Origin: Melieria omissa
Taxonomy: Eukaryota; Arthropoda; Insecta; Diptera; Ulidiidae
Assembly: GCA_963971225.1 (NCBI GenBank)
Contig: CAXARI010000079.1
Span: 186,001-250,000 of the forward strand
Direction of reading: 5' to 3'
Length of the DNA stretch: 64,000 nucleotides
The notes beneath the pieces were generated by a model. That model was not told the origin of the DNA, made no database searches, and worked only from the letters and a program-made list of their open reading frames with translations. Below are positions 21,801 to 32,139 of the stretch, piece after piece (within the stretch, counting starts at the first letter, position 1; every line of letters begins with the position of its first letter). A program made the translations under genes and the position numbers.

Positions 21801-21942
21801 ATATTTTTAAGGGTCAAGCGAAATGCACAATGTGCTTTCAACTAATTCAATTAATTAAATAAGTTGTTTGCATTTTTTTGGGCAACTTTACATGTATTGG
21901 TTTTTGCTTTTCCATAAGAAGATTTTGGGCACACCTGATATA
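15888..21942 (-). repeat. 1.18-kb satellite array, orientation B
   Basis: About five monomers, with landmarks ('cgtgtgggggctgcgcgg' or variant) near 16800, 18000, 19140, 20275, 20520 and 21650. Two monomers share a deletion variant in which 'gataccatgataccaataaggcataatttcg' replaces the longer normal sequence (20055 and 21435); a related variant is at about 30990. A tandem copy of about 247 bp (20095-20341 and 20342-20590) explains the short spacing of landmarks. A small insertion ('accgtattatataccgtttattattcc') is at 17395. No gene is seen. Confidence 0.9.
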
Positions 21943-22312
21943 TAGGGTGTTTTTTTTAGAGGTTTGTTTTTCGAATAGAGATAAAACTGGCATTTTGTGG
22001 TCAAATCTGGCAACTCTAATGTCATTTATGTTCAGTTTGGTTTGCCATTTCATCTTGAACAGGTTGACAAAAGAACAACGCTTGCAAATCGTGCAAATTT
22101 ATTTCGAAAATAATGGTTCAGTTTGCGAAGTTTACCGCAAGCTCCGTCCATTTTATGGTTGACATAATCGTCCATCAGAGCAAAATCGGTCATCCATCGG
22201 TTAACCATGGGTCGTTTTCGCACTACGTTTACTCTATGTGATAATACGCATCCGCAGAGACGTCGAACAGTGCGCACCGAAGAAACAATTGCCGCTGTAG
22301 AGCAAAATGTTG
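21943..22312 (+). mobile_element. mariner-like element, 5' part
   Basis: Starts TAGGGTGTTTTTTTTAGAGG after a TA target in satellite. It encodes the start of a Tc1/mariner-type transposase (LTKEQRLQIVQIYFENNGS, then RPFYG). Relative to the copy at 31529 it has a TGA at 'tatggttgac' and a one-base loss at 'atcggtcatcc'. It stops at 22312, where the LINE begins. The matching right end of the original insertion, with the same satellite flank, is at 32139. Confidence 0.82.
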
Positions 22313-22749
22313 GGGATCTGGGTTTGGGTCCATAAGGTAAAGCTCCTGACTGCACGGATGGGGACATGGTCTGCATCTTCGGCTGCGATCCTTATGGGTA
22401 CCAGGCCAAGCGGACTCAACGCCTCCACGTAGGTTGCTTCTGTAACCGGGCGGTCCCTGGGCGGCTGTTGGAGCCAGTCTTCTCAGCCGGCTAAGTTTGA
22501 GCTGCGGAAATCCAAGAGCGTCTGACCCACAGTGGGCGGCTCCTTGGTCAGCGTCTGATCCCCATGTTAGGGGCGGCTGTTCTCATCATCTTTTGGTGGC
22601 GTGATAGATGTCAAAGAAACGCCACAGGGGAAGGCGACCCCCTTCATCAAAACCATTCTGGAGGGCTCCCATAAGGACTCTATAACGGTGCAGGGAGTCG
22701 GATCCCCAGTACCGGCGGTAGACAGTGGGCGAGCGGGCTGTCTGGCGTC
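22313..22749 (+). other. LINE 5' UTR
   Basis: GC-rich sequence unlike the surrounding AT-rich satellite. It contains repeated short phrases (gggcggctgtt, gcgtctgac). No clear gene; a short open frame at 22601-22801 could be a frameshifted start of ORF1. Confidence 0.5.
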
Positions 22750-24108
22750 GTGCAGTCTACAAATGCTACTGGGAAGCAGGAGGCGCCCAAACCTGCATTA
22801 AGCAGGCAAAAGGCGCAGGAGTCCACAGCACAGGATGGTCCCTCACTTTCGGGGGTGGTGCCTCAGCTCCGGGGCCTTCGACTCGACGCTGCTATAGAGG
22901 GGGAATCTATGATTCTCTCGCAAAGTAGCGGCGCCGGGTCGGTGGACTCTGAGGCGGAGGCGGCACTCCTGGAAGAGGGAGACCGACCTGCGGCCACTGG
23001 CTCCACTCCTGGAATCTCACCGACGGGGGAACGCAAGGCGAGCAGTGCTGCGAAGAAAGCCAGAAATGGCTACCGGCGCTCTCTTGCGTTTCTCCGTAGA
23101 GTGAGTAAAGAGCCTGGATCCTTGTCCGATAAGGAGAAGGATCTGGTAAGGAAGCACCAGAAGATCGTGGCTAGATTCGAGAAGAAACAGGCGGCGATTT
23201 CTGGTGCAAAATGCACGACCGCTGCAGCAACGCCTGGTGACAGTGCCACGGCTGCACGGCCCACCGAAGGTGCAGTGGAGGCGGAAAAGCCTAGAAACAA
23301 GGCCACATCCTCCGTCACTGCACGGGTGGGAGTAAAGACGGGGACGGCAAAGCCTGGAAACAGTGCTGCGGTCGCCCCGTCAAGTGTGACTGGTCAGAGA
23401 CCCACCACCTCTTCAAGGCCCACTTCCACCACGGTGGAAAAGGCCGTAAAAAGGGGAAGATCGGGTGACGATCAGCCGACAGGGGAGGGGAAAAAGCTGA
23501 AGCCCTCAGCTAGCTTCTCTTCCCCACAGGAGTTGCAGATAGCCGTGGTGGACCGGAGCGATCCTGATGGGAAAATTCGCCCGGAAAACTGGCTTTCTGT
23601 AGAGGCGCGCATTCTGCGAGCGATGCTCGAGGCGGCTGACGGAGAAATTGACTTCGACGGCGCTGGCTGGCAGAAGGGTGTCAAAATCGTCGGTTGTGGC
23701 AACAAGGAGTCCCTCAACTTCTTGGTGCGCACTATCGGCGGTCTTGAGCCCCTCTGGCAGGGGGCGAAACTCGAGGTCATACCTCGTGACCGTCTGCCAC
23801 TCCGGCCTATCGTCACACTGTGGGTCCCCCCTCCAGTTATGGAGGACGCCGACACGGTGAAGCTGATTGGCCGGCAGAATAGTGGCCTGAACACAGGAGA
23901 GTGGAGAATTGTATCCTCCACTACTTGTAAAAATGAGGCGGGCAAGGACATCGTGATCGCGGTAGATCAATCGTCCTTTGCCCATCTGCGGGACTCCCTG
24001 GGAGTTGTTAAGTTCGGTTTGGGTTCCCTCAAAGCTCGCTTCCCTAACAAGGAGCGCGCCACACAAGGGAAGGCTGAAGGTAGTGCAGATAAACCTGCAC
24101 CACTCTAA
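22750..24108 (+). CDS. LINE ORF1 (gag-like, DUF4780-type)
   Basis: A 452-codon frame. The first half is low-complexity and rich in Ala, Lys, Ser, Thr and Pro. Residues about 265-435 (IAVVDRSDPDGKI ... AMLEA ... GAKLEVIPRDRLPLRPIVT ... GEWRIV) match my memory of DUF4780, a domain found in ORF1 proteins of dipteran LINEs. No CCHC knuckle is visible. The true start is uncertain because the first ATG falls in low-complexity sequence and upstream frames look shifted. It overlaps ORF2 by about 50-130 bp in a +1 frame. The likely role is RNA binding and particle formation, inferred from position. Confidence 0.7.
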   Translation: MQSTNATGKQEAPKPALSRQKAQESTAQDGPSLSGVVPQLRGLRLDAAIEGESMILSQSSGAGSVDSEAEAALLEEGDRPAATGSTPGISPTGERKASSAAKKARNGYRRSLAFLRRVSKEPGSLSDKEKDLVRKHQKIVARFEKKQAAISGAKCTTAAATPGDSATAARPTEGAVEAEKPRNKATSSVTARVGVKTGTAKPGNSAAVAPSSVTGQRPTTSSRPTSTTVEKAVKRGRSGDDQPTGEGKKLKPSASFSSPQELQIAVVDRSDPDGKIRPENWLSVEARILRAMLEAADGEIDFDGAGWQKGVKIVGCGNKESLNFLVRTIGGLEPLWQGAKLEVIPRDRLPLRPIVTLWVPPPVMEDADTVKLIGRQNSGLNTGEWRIVSSTTCKNEAGKDIVIAVDQSSFAHLRDSLGVVKFGLGSLKARFPNKERATQGKAEGSADKPAPL

Positions 24109-25911
24109 AGCCGCCACCCACGACCTTATGCAGTTCCTTGAGGAGACTGGAGTTGACTTGGCTCTAATTCAGGAACCCTGGATCGTAGGAAACAGGGTTT
24201 GTGGGTTAGATTCAGGTCAATTTAGATTGCTTCATTCACGCGGTGAAGGTAAGATACGAGCCTGTATTGTATACAGAAAGTGCATTAATTTGTTTCTTTT
24301 GTCTCATTACAGTACTGGTGACCTGTGTGTGGCTGCATGCGAACGACGCGATGGGCGAGACTTGATCCTGTCGTCCACATACATGCCATTCGAAGGGGAG
24401 GAACCACCGCCGAAGGAAGTCCGGGACCTTGCTGCGCACGCCCGATCACGGAGGCTCGACCTTATCATCGGGTGTGATGCCAATGCACACCACATGCTGT
24501 GGGGAAGTTCCGACACTAACAGTAGGGGTGAGTCAATTTTTGAGTTTCTTCTAGGCTCTAACCTTGTGCTGTGCAATAGAGGCAATACGCCGACTTTCCA
24601 CAATAGGGTTAGGGAGGAAGTCATAGATATTACCTTAGTTACCGACTCCAACACTATCTCCGTGGTCGACTGGAAAGTACTGACGGAATGTTCGTTCTCG
24701 GACCACAACCGTATAGTCTTTTCAGTGGCCATAGAGGTTGGATGTCCACAAACTTATAGGAATCCGAGAAAGACTAACTGGCCTAAATTCAGTGCACTAG
24801 TTTCTCAGAAACTGGCATCGCGCAAAGCGATCGCTACATTCGAGAGAAACAACATTGACAGGTCAGTTGGTCTTCTAACGAAAGTGCTTAACAAGTCTTT
24901 TAATGAATCTTGTCCTAAAAGTCGAGCTCCACGGAAAACCAACGCGGTGTGGTGGACCCCAGAGCTAAGACAACTTAGAACAGATACCAGACGTCTCTTC
25001 AATAAAGCTAAACTTAGCCGAACTGAAGAAGACTGGGGAGCCTACAAGGCTAGCTTTAATAAGTTTAAGAAGACTATTAGGGCGGCCAAGCGGGATAATT
25101 GGAGGAAGTACTGTGAATCCCTTGACAATGTCAACGAGGCCGCCAGACTTCGCAAGGTGCTAGCCGGGGCATCACATACTCCTAGCAGCATTAGGAAGTC
25201 TGACGGCTCGTGGACAGAATCGAGGGAGGAGCTTCTAGAGATTCTCATGAACACCCACTTTCCCGGTTGCACGAGTGTTGTTGAGACGACCACGCCTCAT
25301 AGACAGCACTCGTCACGACCGGATGCTTTAGTTCAGGGGATTATCGATGAGGTCAAAGTGGCATGGGCGATAGACACCTTCAACCCGTACAAATCTCGGG
25401 GTCCCGATGGTGTCATTCCGGCTATGCTGCAATGGTCTAAGGAGGCAGTGGTAAAAGTCTTGGTGCGAATCTTTCGGGAATCTTTCCAACAGGGCTATGT
25501 ACCACGCGCCTGGAAAGAGGTTAAGGTGGTGTTCATCCCCAAGGCGGCGAAGTCAAACCACATCACTGCAAAAGACTACAGACCGATCAGCCGGTCATCG
25601 TTCTTTCTTAAGACTTTGGAGAGGCTGGTGGATGTCTATGTCAGGGGAGTGGCACAGTCCAGGGGACTCTGCAGGACGCAACATGCGTATTGCATGGGAA
25701 AATCTGTAGACAGCGCCTTGCATGAGGTCGTTCAGACGATCGAAAAATCGCTGAGCGTCAAGGAGTATACGTTAGCCGCTTTCCTCGATATTGAGGGGGC
25801 CTTTAATAACGTCACTCTAGAGGCAATAACCAGTGCACTAAGAAAATTCGAAGTGGACGAGGAAGTGGTGAGGTGGACCAGCGATATGCTTAGTAGCAGA
25901 AGGGTTCACTC
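23978..25911 (+). pseudogene. LINE ORF2, 5' part: endonuclease and RT palm start
   Basis: Recognisable protein starts near 24069 (LKVVQINLHHSKA). Endonuclease motifs: INLHHSK (Asn), IQEPWI (Glu), GCDANAHH..WGS (Asp/Asn) and SDHNRI (His). RT follows with SRGPDGVIPAML, KDYRPIS, LCRTQHAYCMGKSVDSA and AAFLDIEGAFNNV (catalytic Asp). Coding stops at the Transib insertion, whose left target copy is 25912-25916. The frame then runs a few codons into the transposon and ends at 25942. The first ATG at 23978 lies upstream of conserved sequence and may not be the start. Confidence 0.85.
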
Positions 25912-25916
25912 CAGCC

Positions 25917-28774
25917 CACAGAGGGCGAAATGGTCAATCTAGCTGGACTTAATTCAAATTTTAAAATTTCGATTTGCCCAATTTTTTTTAATTTTTCTGA
26001 TTACTAATACCCTATCGAGTTTATTTATGTTTTCCATTTTGTTTTGCTCTCTATATTCGCACAGCTGTGAGCTGTCAAACACAACATATGTTGGAGCAAG
26101 TGCACCAAAATAGTTTCGCGCGCTTTTTGCACAGTGCACTTGTTTAAGTCCAAAAAAGTATTTCGTCAATTATTGAATCGTTAAAGTTGTTTTGATTAAA
26201 GTTAAAGGTATGTATTTATCATAGTATAAATGTTAGTAGCCTGTGTTTAGTTTTTCTAACAAAAAATCGTCGGTGAAGTTAACATTTGTGATAGTGTATT
26301 TTGAGTGACAAAGACTAAACTTCCGTGGAGTGCAACTTTTGAAATTCAGCCGTATTCAATCCAGTTCTAATTGCTTTTGTTTACGTGATTCATTGTGATT
26401 GTAAAATGTTGAAACTCGTTTGCTACTTCCTGCTACTCTACAGTCCAACGCATTTTTTAGGCGTAATGTCGGTGTCCAAACGAGCACTATTTTTCATATG
26501 GTACAATGAAAACGTCCCTTCAAAGAAATTTTCAGCATTGGAGATGCATGTATTTGCTAATATTATTGACAAAAATAAATATAGTGTAGAGCAATTCCAT
26601 GAAATCAGCAGGAAATTGAGAAACTTCGTAAGCCGGTTAGTGCAGAAGTGGAAAGCATGTAAAAGGACTTTAATTCATTTTGAAAAACAAAACGGCGATT
26701 GGTTAGATGGGAACCTTGTGTTAGTTGAAACAACAAATTCTATAAATGTTGGACGACGACAAAAGGAGTTCTTAGATTGTACCACGAGAAGCCAACACCG
26801 CAAAGTTTCTGCCCTAGTAAATAACACTCCGTGCGAGGAACTTGTGGTGGCGACGTGCTCTAGCTTATACAAGGCTGGAAAAAGAAATATATCTAGGGTA
26901 GTGTCGATGATGGAAGCCGATGCAGATGTGGGTGCAAAAATAATAAAGTGTGTTGATTCAGATATCCAAGTTCCAATTCAATATACTCCAGAGGAAGCTT
27001 TGGCCCTTTACATAGACGGATGTTTTACAAAGCAGTCGTACAAATTGATGCAAAGTGGTGCAAAAGGGCGGAAGGCGAACATTTATCCGACGTATGATGT
27101 TTTGCGATCAGCAAAGATGAAGTGCTATCCGAATGGAATGCATGTAACGAATTTTTCTGCTGAAGCGCCATTACAAAATTTGGTTGACCATACTGTTGCG
27201 AGGATAATTGAATCGCATCCAGAAGCTTTTCCGAACATCATTGATGATAACAATGACAAAGAAAGAATAACTGCAATATACAAATGGGGTTGTGATGGCA
27301 GTAGTGGGCATTCAACTTACCGGCAGAGTAACAGCGCTGCTGAAATTGATATGTCCGACGAGCATTTATTTATAGTTTGCATTGTGTCATTGCAAATGCA
27401 TTTGGGGTCTTCGATTTTGGATTTTGGAAAAATAGCCGACCTTCTTCAACTCGCTTCTGTAGACCAATCAAAATACTTTTTCAGAAGGAAACAGCAGAAT
27501 TGGTTCAGGCCGAGATTGAAAATGTAAAAACTCAAATATCTGAAATCATACCAACGAGTCTGACTTCTTTCCAAGTTCATCATCAGTTCCACATGACCAT
27601 GATTGGTGGGAAAGTGTTTAGTGTAATTGCAGAATCATCATCACAGGTGTGCGGCATATGTAAAGCGACACCAAAAATTATGAACAATCTAAATTTGATT
27701 AAAAGTCTACCGGAGAATGAAAATTTATATGAGTATGGCTTATCAACTCTTCATGCGTGGATCCGGTGTTTTGAGTGTATCATACATATTGCCTACAGAC
27801 TCCCAATTAAAAAGTGGCCGATTCGCGGCTTAAATAAGGAGATTATCGGTGAAAACAAAGCAAAAATACAAAATGAACTAAAGGAAAAAATGGAATTGTT
27901 AGTTGATATACCAATGGCTGGTTCCGGGAATACAAACAACGGCAATACAGCTAGAAGATTTTGTCAACAACCGATTTTGGCTTCCCAAATAACTGGCGTA
28001 AGTGAAACAATTATTAGAAGATTTAGTGTAATTTTGCGATGTATGGCATGGTGTAATGCAGAAGCTTTTCGCCAATATTCATTCCAAACAGCAACAATTT
28101 TCGTAGAGGAATATCCTTGGTTTTACATGCCTTCTTCCATACGCAAAATTTTAATACATGGTGCTAATATCATACAGAATGTTTCGCTGCCAATTGGTAT
28201 GATGTCAGAGGAAGCACTGGAAGCAAGAAACAAAGACTTTCGAAATTTCCGGCTGCACCATACACGCAAAACGTCGCGATAAAATACTATGGAGGACTTG
28301 GCGCACGCACTCCTGTTTTCGTCTGATCCACTAATATCTTCATTATCAAAAAGCTCTTCCCGCTACGCAAAAAAGAACATAATATTAGATCAACAAGTGA
28401 TAAATCTACTTTCAGATGCAAATTTACAATCTGAATTGTCAAATTGTGATAGTAACTCAGATTCTGATTAACTTTTCATTAATGTTGTGTAATGTAAGAA
28501 AATAATAATAAACATCCTTTAACTGCCAGATTATTTCTATTCACAAAAAGTATAGGTAGTTTGAGTTTTATTAATAGTTTATTTTACTTGAGTTTATATA
28601 AAAACTTTTAGACTATATGGCAACCCTACTTGAAAGAGGGCGGACCATGCCCATATTCATACCAGTTCTCAAGTGAAACATCAGCAGCATCCGTACAAAA
28701 TTTCACCACGATATCTTTACGCATTCAAGAGTTATTAATTAAGTCCAGCTAGATTGACCATTTCGCCCACTGTG
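25917..28774 (+). mobile_element. Transib DNA transposon
   Basis: 2858 bp flanked by the 5-bp GC-rich duplicate CAGCC (25912-25916 and 28775-28779). Removing the element and one duplicate restores the LINE reading frame. Terminal inverted repeats of about 37 bp start CACAGAGGGCGAAATGG (left) and CACAGTGGGCGAAATGG (right, reverse complement). CACAGTG equals the V(D)J recombination-signal heptamer; CAC-starting ends with a 5-bp duplication are the Transib hallmarks. The transposase has Transib family motifs but is broken, so this copy is not autonomous. Confidence 0.93.
26406..28471 (+). pseudogene. Transib transposase (RAG1-related), broken
   Basis: Three collinear open stretches. The first (ATG 26406 or 26466, to 27527) includes ALALYIDGCFTKQSY, KMKCYPNG and KWGCDGSSGHSTY, the last holding the first catalytic Asp. 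The second (about 27420-28282) includes PSSTRFCRPIK, QVCGICKATPK (the CxxC of a zinc site also found in RAG1), STLHAWIRCFECI, GSGNTNNGNTARRF, LIHGANII and EARNKDFR. The third (28283-28471) holds the C-terminus with SSDPLISSL. A one-base frame change lies near 27410-27435, and an in-frame TAA at 28280-28282 separates the last two. The acidic residue I expect shortly after ARRF is not obvious (CQQPILAS), which may be another lesion. Upstream (25917-26405) and downstream (28472-28774) sequence is AT-rich with no gene. Confidence 0.9.
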
Positions 28775-28779
28775 CAGCC

Positions 28780-30553
28780 TAGGCTCGTGCTCGGTGAGGA
28801 GGTTAACCACAAGGGGCACACCTCAAAGGGGCGTCCTTTCGCCTCTGCTGTGGCTGCTTGTGATAAACAACATCCTCGAGATCTTCGAATCCAGGAGGCT
28901 GCGAGTAGTAGCATATGCGGACGACGTCACTATCCTGATCCCTGGAAAATTTCTTTCCACCATCAGTGATCTCATGGAGTCTGCCTTAGAAGAACTCTCT
29001 ACGTTGGCAGAGCATAACGGTCTAGGAGTTAACCCCTCAAAGACGGTTATGGTACTGTTCACCCGGAGATACAAAATACCGGAGTTTAGGCTGCCGAAAC
29101 TCAGCGGCATCACTATCACCCTCTCACCCGAGGTGAAATACCTTGGCACCGCACTCGACTCCAAGCTTTCTTGGAGACGCAATGTGGAAGAGCGGGTGAA
29201 GAAGAGCCTGAATGCCTTCTACGTCTGTCAGAAGGCCTTCGGGAAAAGTGGGGATTGCGGCCGAGCATTGTCCACTGGATGTATACAGCGATCATTCGGC
29301 CGATCTTATGTTACGGAGCCATTGTCTGGTGGCCGGCTACGGACACCAGGTCCTTGGCGACGCAACTGATGAAGGTGCAGAGACTGGCGGCTATGGGAAT
29401 AGCAGGAACCGTCAAAAGCACCCCCCAGGCAGGCCTAGAGATGATTCTACATCTCCACCCAATAGAGCAGTTCATTAAGTGCTGTGCCGCTAAAGGCGCT
29501 CTCAGGCTGAGAGAGGCCAACTTGTGGAAAGAGCACGGTTATGGACACTCTGGGATCCTAAGGTCATTAACGAGGCCAGGTACGGAACATCAATTAGATT
29601 CCTGTACGGACTATCTGATTCCATACCTGGATTTTGAGTCGCGCGCACTTACCTCCTTTCCCTCAAGGGAAGAATGGGGACTTACAAGTGTGACAAGAGA
29701 CGCCTCCATCACCATCTTCACAGATGGTTCCAAGATGGAGGAAGGTACAGGAGCTGGTCTCCACTCAGATGTACTAGGGGCTCAACGGTCTTTCAGACTC
29801 CCGGACCTCTGTAGCATCTTTCAGGCGGAGATTTATGCAATCTGGAAAGCTGCTGAATTAATCCGCGACAGCGGATTATCACCCACGGATGTCACAATCT
29901 GTGTGGATAGTCAGGCAGCCCTTAAAGCGCTGGAATCAGCGACTGTGAAATCAAAGGTAGTGCAGAGTTGTCGCACTGCACTTCGCGGCATCGGACATCA
30001 TCGAGTCACTCTCTGCTGGGTTCCGGGCCACTCTGGAGTGGCAGGAAACGAGGCAGCGGATGAGATGGCAAGAAAGGGGGTCGCCCTGCCTCTCACCGAA
30101 GTGGATAACTCTGTGCTCCCTCCGATATCTGCCCTGTATTTGCGTATTGACAGGTTGAGCAAAACTTACATCGAGTCCTCATGGCGGAGCAGAACTGATT
30201 GCAGTACCTGCCGGGCAATATGGCCTTCCCTTTCCGTGAGGAAAACACGATTTGTACTGTCCCTGAGTCGAACCTCTATTAGGCAGCTTGTTGGAGTCAT
30301 TACTGGACACTGCGCCATTGGATCTATGCTGGTCAAATGGTGCCTCTCGTCCAGTGATGTCTGCAGAAGCTGTTGAGATGAGGAAGAAGTGGAAACGATC
30401 CAACACTACCTGTGCCACTGCCCGGCTCTGCAGGAACGCCGACTCCGTACCTTGGGGTCAAGGTTCCTGGTAGACTTGGCCTGCGCAGCAGTAGTTGAAA
30501 TATCGGATCTACTCTCCTTCATCAAGAGGTCGAATTGGTTTGCCCCGAACTGA
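28780..30553 (+). pseudogene. LINE ORF2, 3' part: RT, RNase H, Cys/His tail
   Basis: Continues ORF2 after the Transib insertion: RRLTTRGTPQRGVLSPLLW, then VVAYADDVTI (YADD active site, about 28907), then PSKTVMVLF and VKYLGTALDSKLSW. A frame change near 29245 moves the rest to another frame: SIVHWMYTAIIRPILCYG, then RNase H (TIFTDGSKMEEGTGAG, FQAEIYAI, VCVDSQAAL-like, WVPGHSGVAGNEAADEMAR). A TGA at 30374-30376 interrupts a C-terminal finger (CRSC...HYLCHC), after which the frame continues to 30553. Two lesions plus Transib make it dead. Confidence 0.88.
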
Positions 30554-30656
30554 GAGCCACTGGTTAGCTCCGGAATCTTCCATGAAGGGATTCACAATGG
30601 GCCATTTCGGCCTCCGAGTGGAAGTGCTGCCCTTGGGGCGCACACACCCTTCCCTA
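30554..30656 (+). other. LINE 3' UTR
   Basis: About 100 bp after the last codon, GC-rich, with no coding content, leading directly into the CCTAA tail. Confidence 0.6.
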
Positions 30657-30691
30657 CCTAACCTAACCTAACCTAACCTAACCTAACCTAA
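30657..30691 (+). repeat. (CCTAA)7 tail of the LINE
   Basis: Seven perfect CCTAA units at the LINE 3' end, then CCCATACCG of the satellite. There is no poly(A). CCTAA is the complement of the usual insect telomere unit TTAGG. Here it is most simply the LINE's simple-repeat tail; LINEs with RNase H often end in short tandem repeats. Confidence 0.85.
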
Positions 30692-31507
30692 CCCATACCG
30701 TTTGGAATCTATAAGCACTTTAGTGGTGAGTGTGTATTTTGTAATAGACAGTTTTTCAATGTTATCCTTGCGCATCGATATGCTCATTATTCCTGAAGGA
30801 TAATGAAAAGTTAGGGACCAATATAGAAAGCATAAGACTCTGGCTAAATTTTAAGGGGTCAATTATTAATATGCACTTATGCATTTGGTGTTGACAAGCA
30901 TTTTAGTGGTTGCACCCAAGTAGCAATTGTTTCAAAGTCACCGTTCCATCGATTTGCTATCGAACCTTGGGGTATAGAAAGATGATTGATACCATTAATA
31001 AGGCATAATAATAAGGCATAATTTCGATCATGCTGCCGGTGGGATATTTTTTGTATTTACCAAATTGGTGAAAGGTGGTCACTCTGGCTTAATTTTGACG
31101 CCATTTTGATTAAAGTGATTGTGCGTACTTAGGTTCCACAAGCATTTGATTGGTTATATAGATCAGAGGTGCATTCTTTCAATCAGTCGTTGTTGTGACA
31201 GCAACGAAGCAACACGTGTGGGGGCTGCGCGGATTTTTGTTTTGTTGACTCAAGAAATTGTATGTATGAAAAAAAATTAGATGCTTTTGTTGTTGTAGTT
31301 TTTGTATGTATGCTTTTTTGTGTTGGCGATTGGTTGGCCTTTCGGCAATGACAAATGGGAACATTATATTTTTTTCACTTATAATTTTAAGGGTCAAGCG
31401 AAATGCACAATGTGCTTTCAACTAATTCAATTAATTAAATAATTTGTTTGTATTTTTTTGAACAACTTTACATGTATTGGTTTTTGCTTTTCCATAAGAA
31501 GATTTTG
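30692..31507 (-). repeat. 1.18-kb satellite, orientation B (partial)
   Basis: About 0.7 monomer, starting in 'cccataccgtttgg' directly after the CCTAA tail and ending in 'ccataagaagattttg'. It shares the rare deletion near 'gataccattaataaggcataa' with copies at 20055 and 21435, which links it to the array left of the LINE. Confidence 0.88.
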
Positions 31508-31528
31508 TTTGTTGATTTTGTTTGTTTT
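31508..31528. other. filler at a rearranged mariner edge
   Basis: T/G-rich sequence of repeated 'tttgtttg' units replaces the normal satellite edge plus the first bases of the mariner-like end. It looks like repair filler copied from adjacent 'gattttgtttg'. Confidence 0.5.
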
Positions 31529-32139
31529 GTTTTTTTTAGAGGTTTGTTTTTCGAATAGAGATAAAACTGGCATTTTGTGGTCAAATCTGGCAACTCTAAT
31601 GTCATTTATGTTCAGTTTGGTTTGCCATTTCATCTTGAACAGGTTGACAAAAGAACAACGCTTGCAAATCGTGCAAATTTATTTCGAAAATAATGGTTCA
31701 GTTTGCGAAGTTTACCGCAAGCTCCGTCCATTTTATGGTCGACATAATCGTCCATCAGAGCAAAATCGGTCCATCCATCGGTTAACCATGGGTCGTTTTC
31801 GCACTACGTTTACTCTATGTGATAATACGCATCCGCAGAGACGTCGAACAGTGCGCACCGAAGAAACAATTGCCGCTGTAGAGCAAAATGTTGAAGAGGA
31901 CCCGAATGAATCGATTCGCCACCGTGCACAGCAATTGGAGCTTTGTCCATCAACTGAAAATTGGACCTGTAGAATTGGCTTTATTCGAGCCAGCCGCGGC
32001 GGCCACATGCCCGAAATCATATTTAAACATTAATGGCATAAAATTATCCTTCCAATAAGGCCAAATTGATGGACATTAAAACGATTTTCTTGTGTTTTAT
32101 TTCAATTCGAAGTTCTATACCTCCAAAAAAAACACCCTA
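31529..32139 (+). mobile_element. mariner-like element, internally deleted second copy
   Basis: Matches 21950-22312 and continues to the right terminus, which ends ...AACACCCTA before TA and the satellite. The left terminal bases are missing. The transposase frame (about 31627-32033) has the N-terminal helix-turn-helix part (LTKEQRLQIVQIYFENN, RPFYGRHNRP, TEETIAAVEQN). It then joins directly to a C-terminal end (ASRGGHMPEIIFKH), so the whole DDE catalytic core is deleted. The copy is a MITE-like derivative. The right end is the partner of the left end at 21943, since both abut the same satellite TA site. Confidence 0.82.

Larger units (their letters stand above)
22313..30691 (+). mobile_element. 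LOA/I-type LINE with RNase H (interrupted by Transib)
   Basis: A near full-length non-LTR element of about 5.5 kb (22313-25911 plus 28775-30691). Order: 5' UTR, ORF1, ORF2 with AP endonuclease, RT and RNase H plus a C-terminal Cys/His finger, then seven CCTAA units. RNase H together with this endonuclease type fits the I/LOA/R1 group; I favour LOA from the general look of ORF1 and the endonuclease. It sits in a mariner-like element on the left, but the right flank is satellite, so the locus rearranged during or after insertion. Several frameshifts and stops show it is inactive. Confidence 0.85.

Noticed and set aside
30657..30691. True telomere
   Set aside because: Only 35 bp, directly attached to the LINE 3' end and followed by interstitial satellite; it is better explained as a LINE tail.
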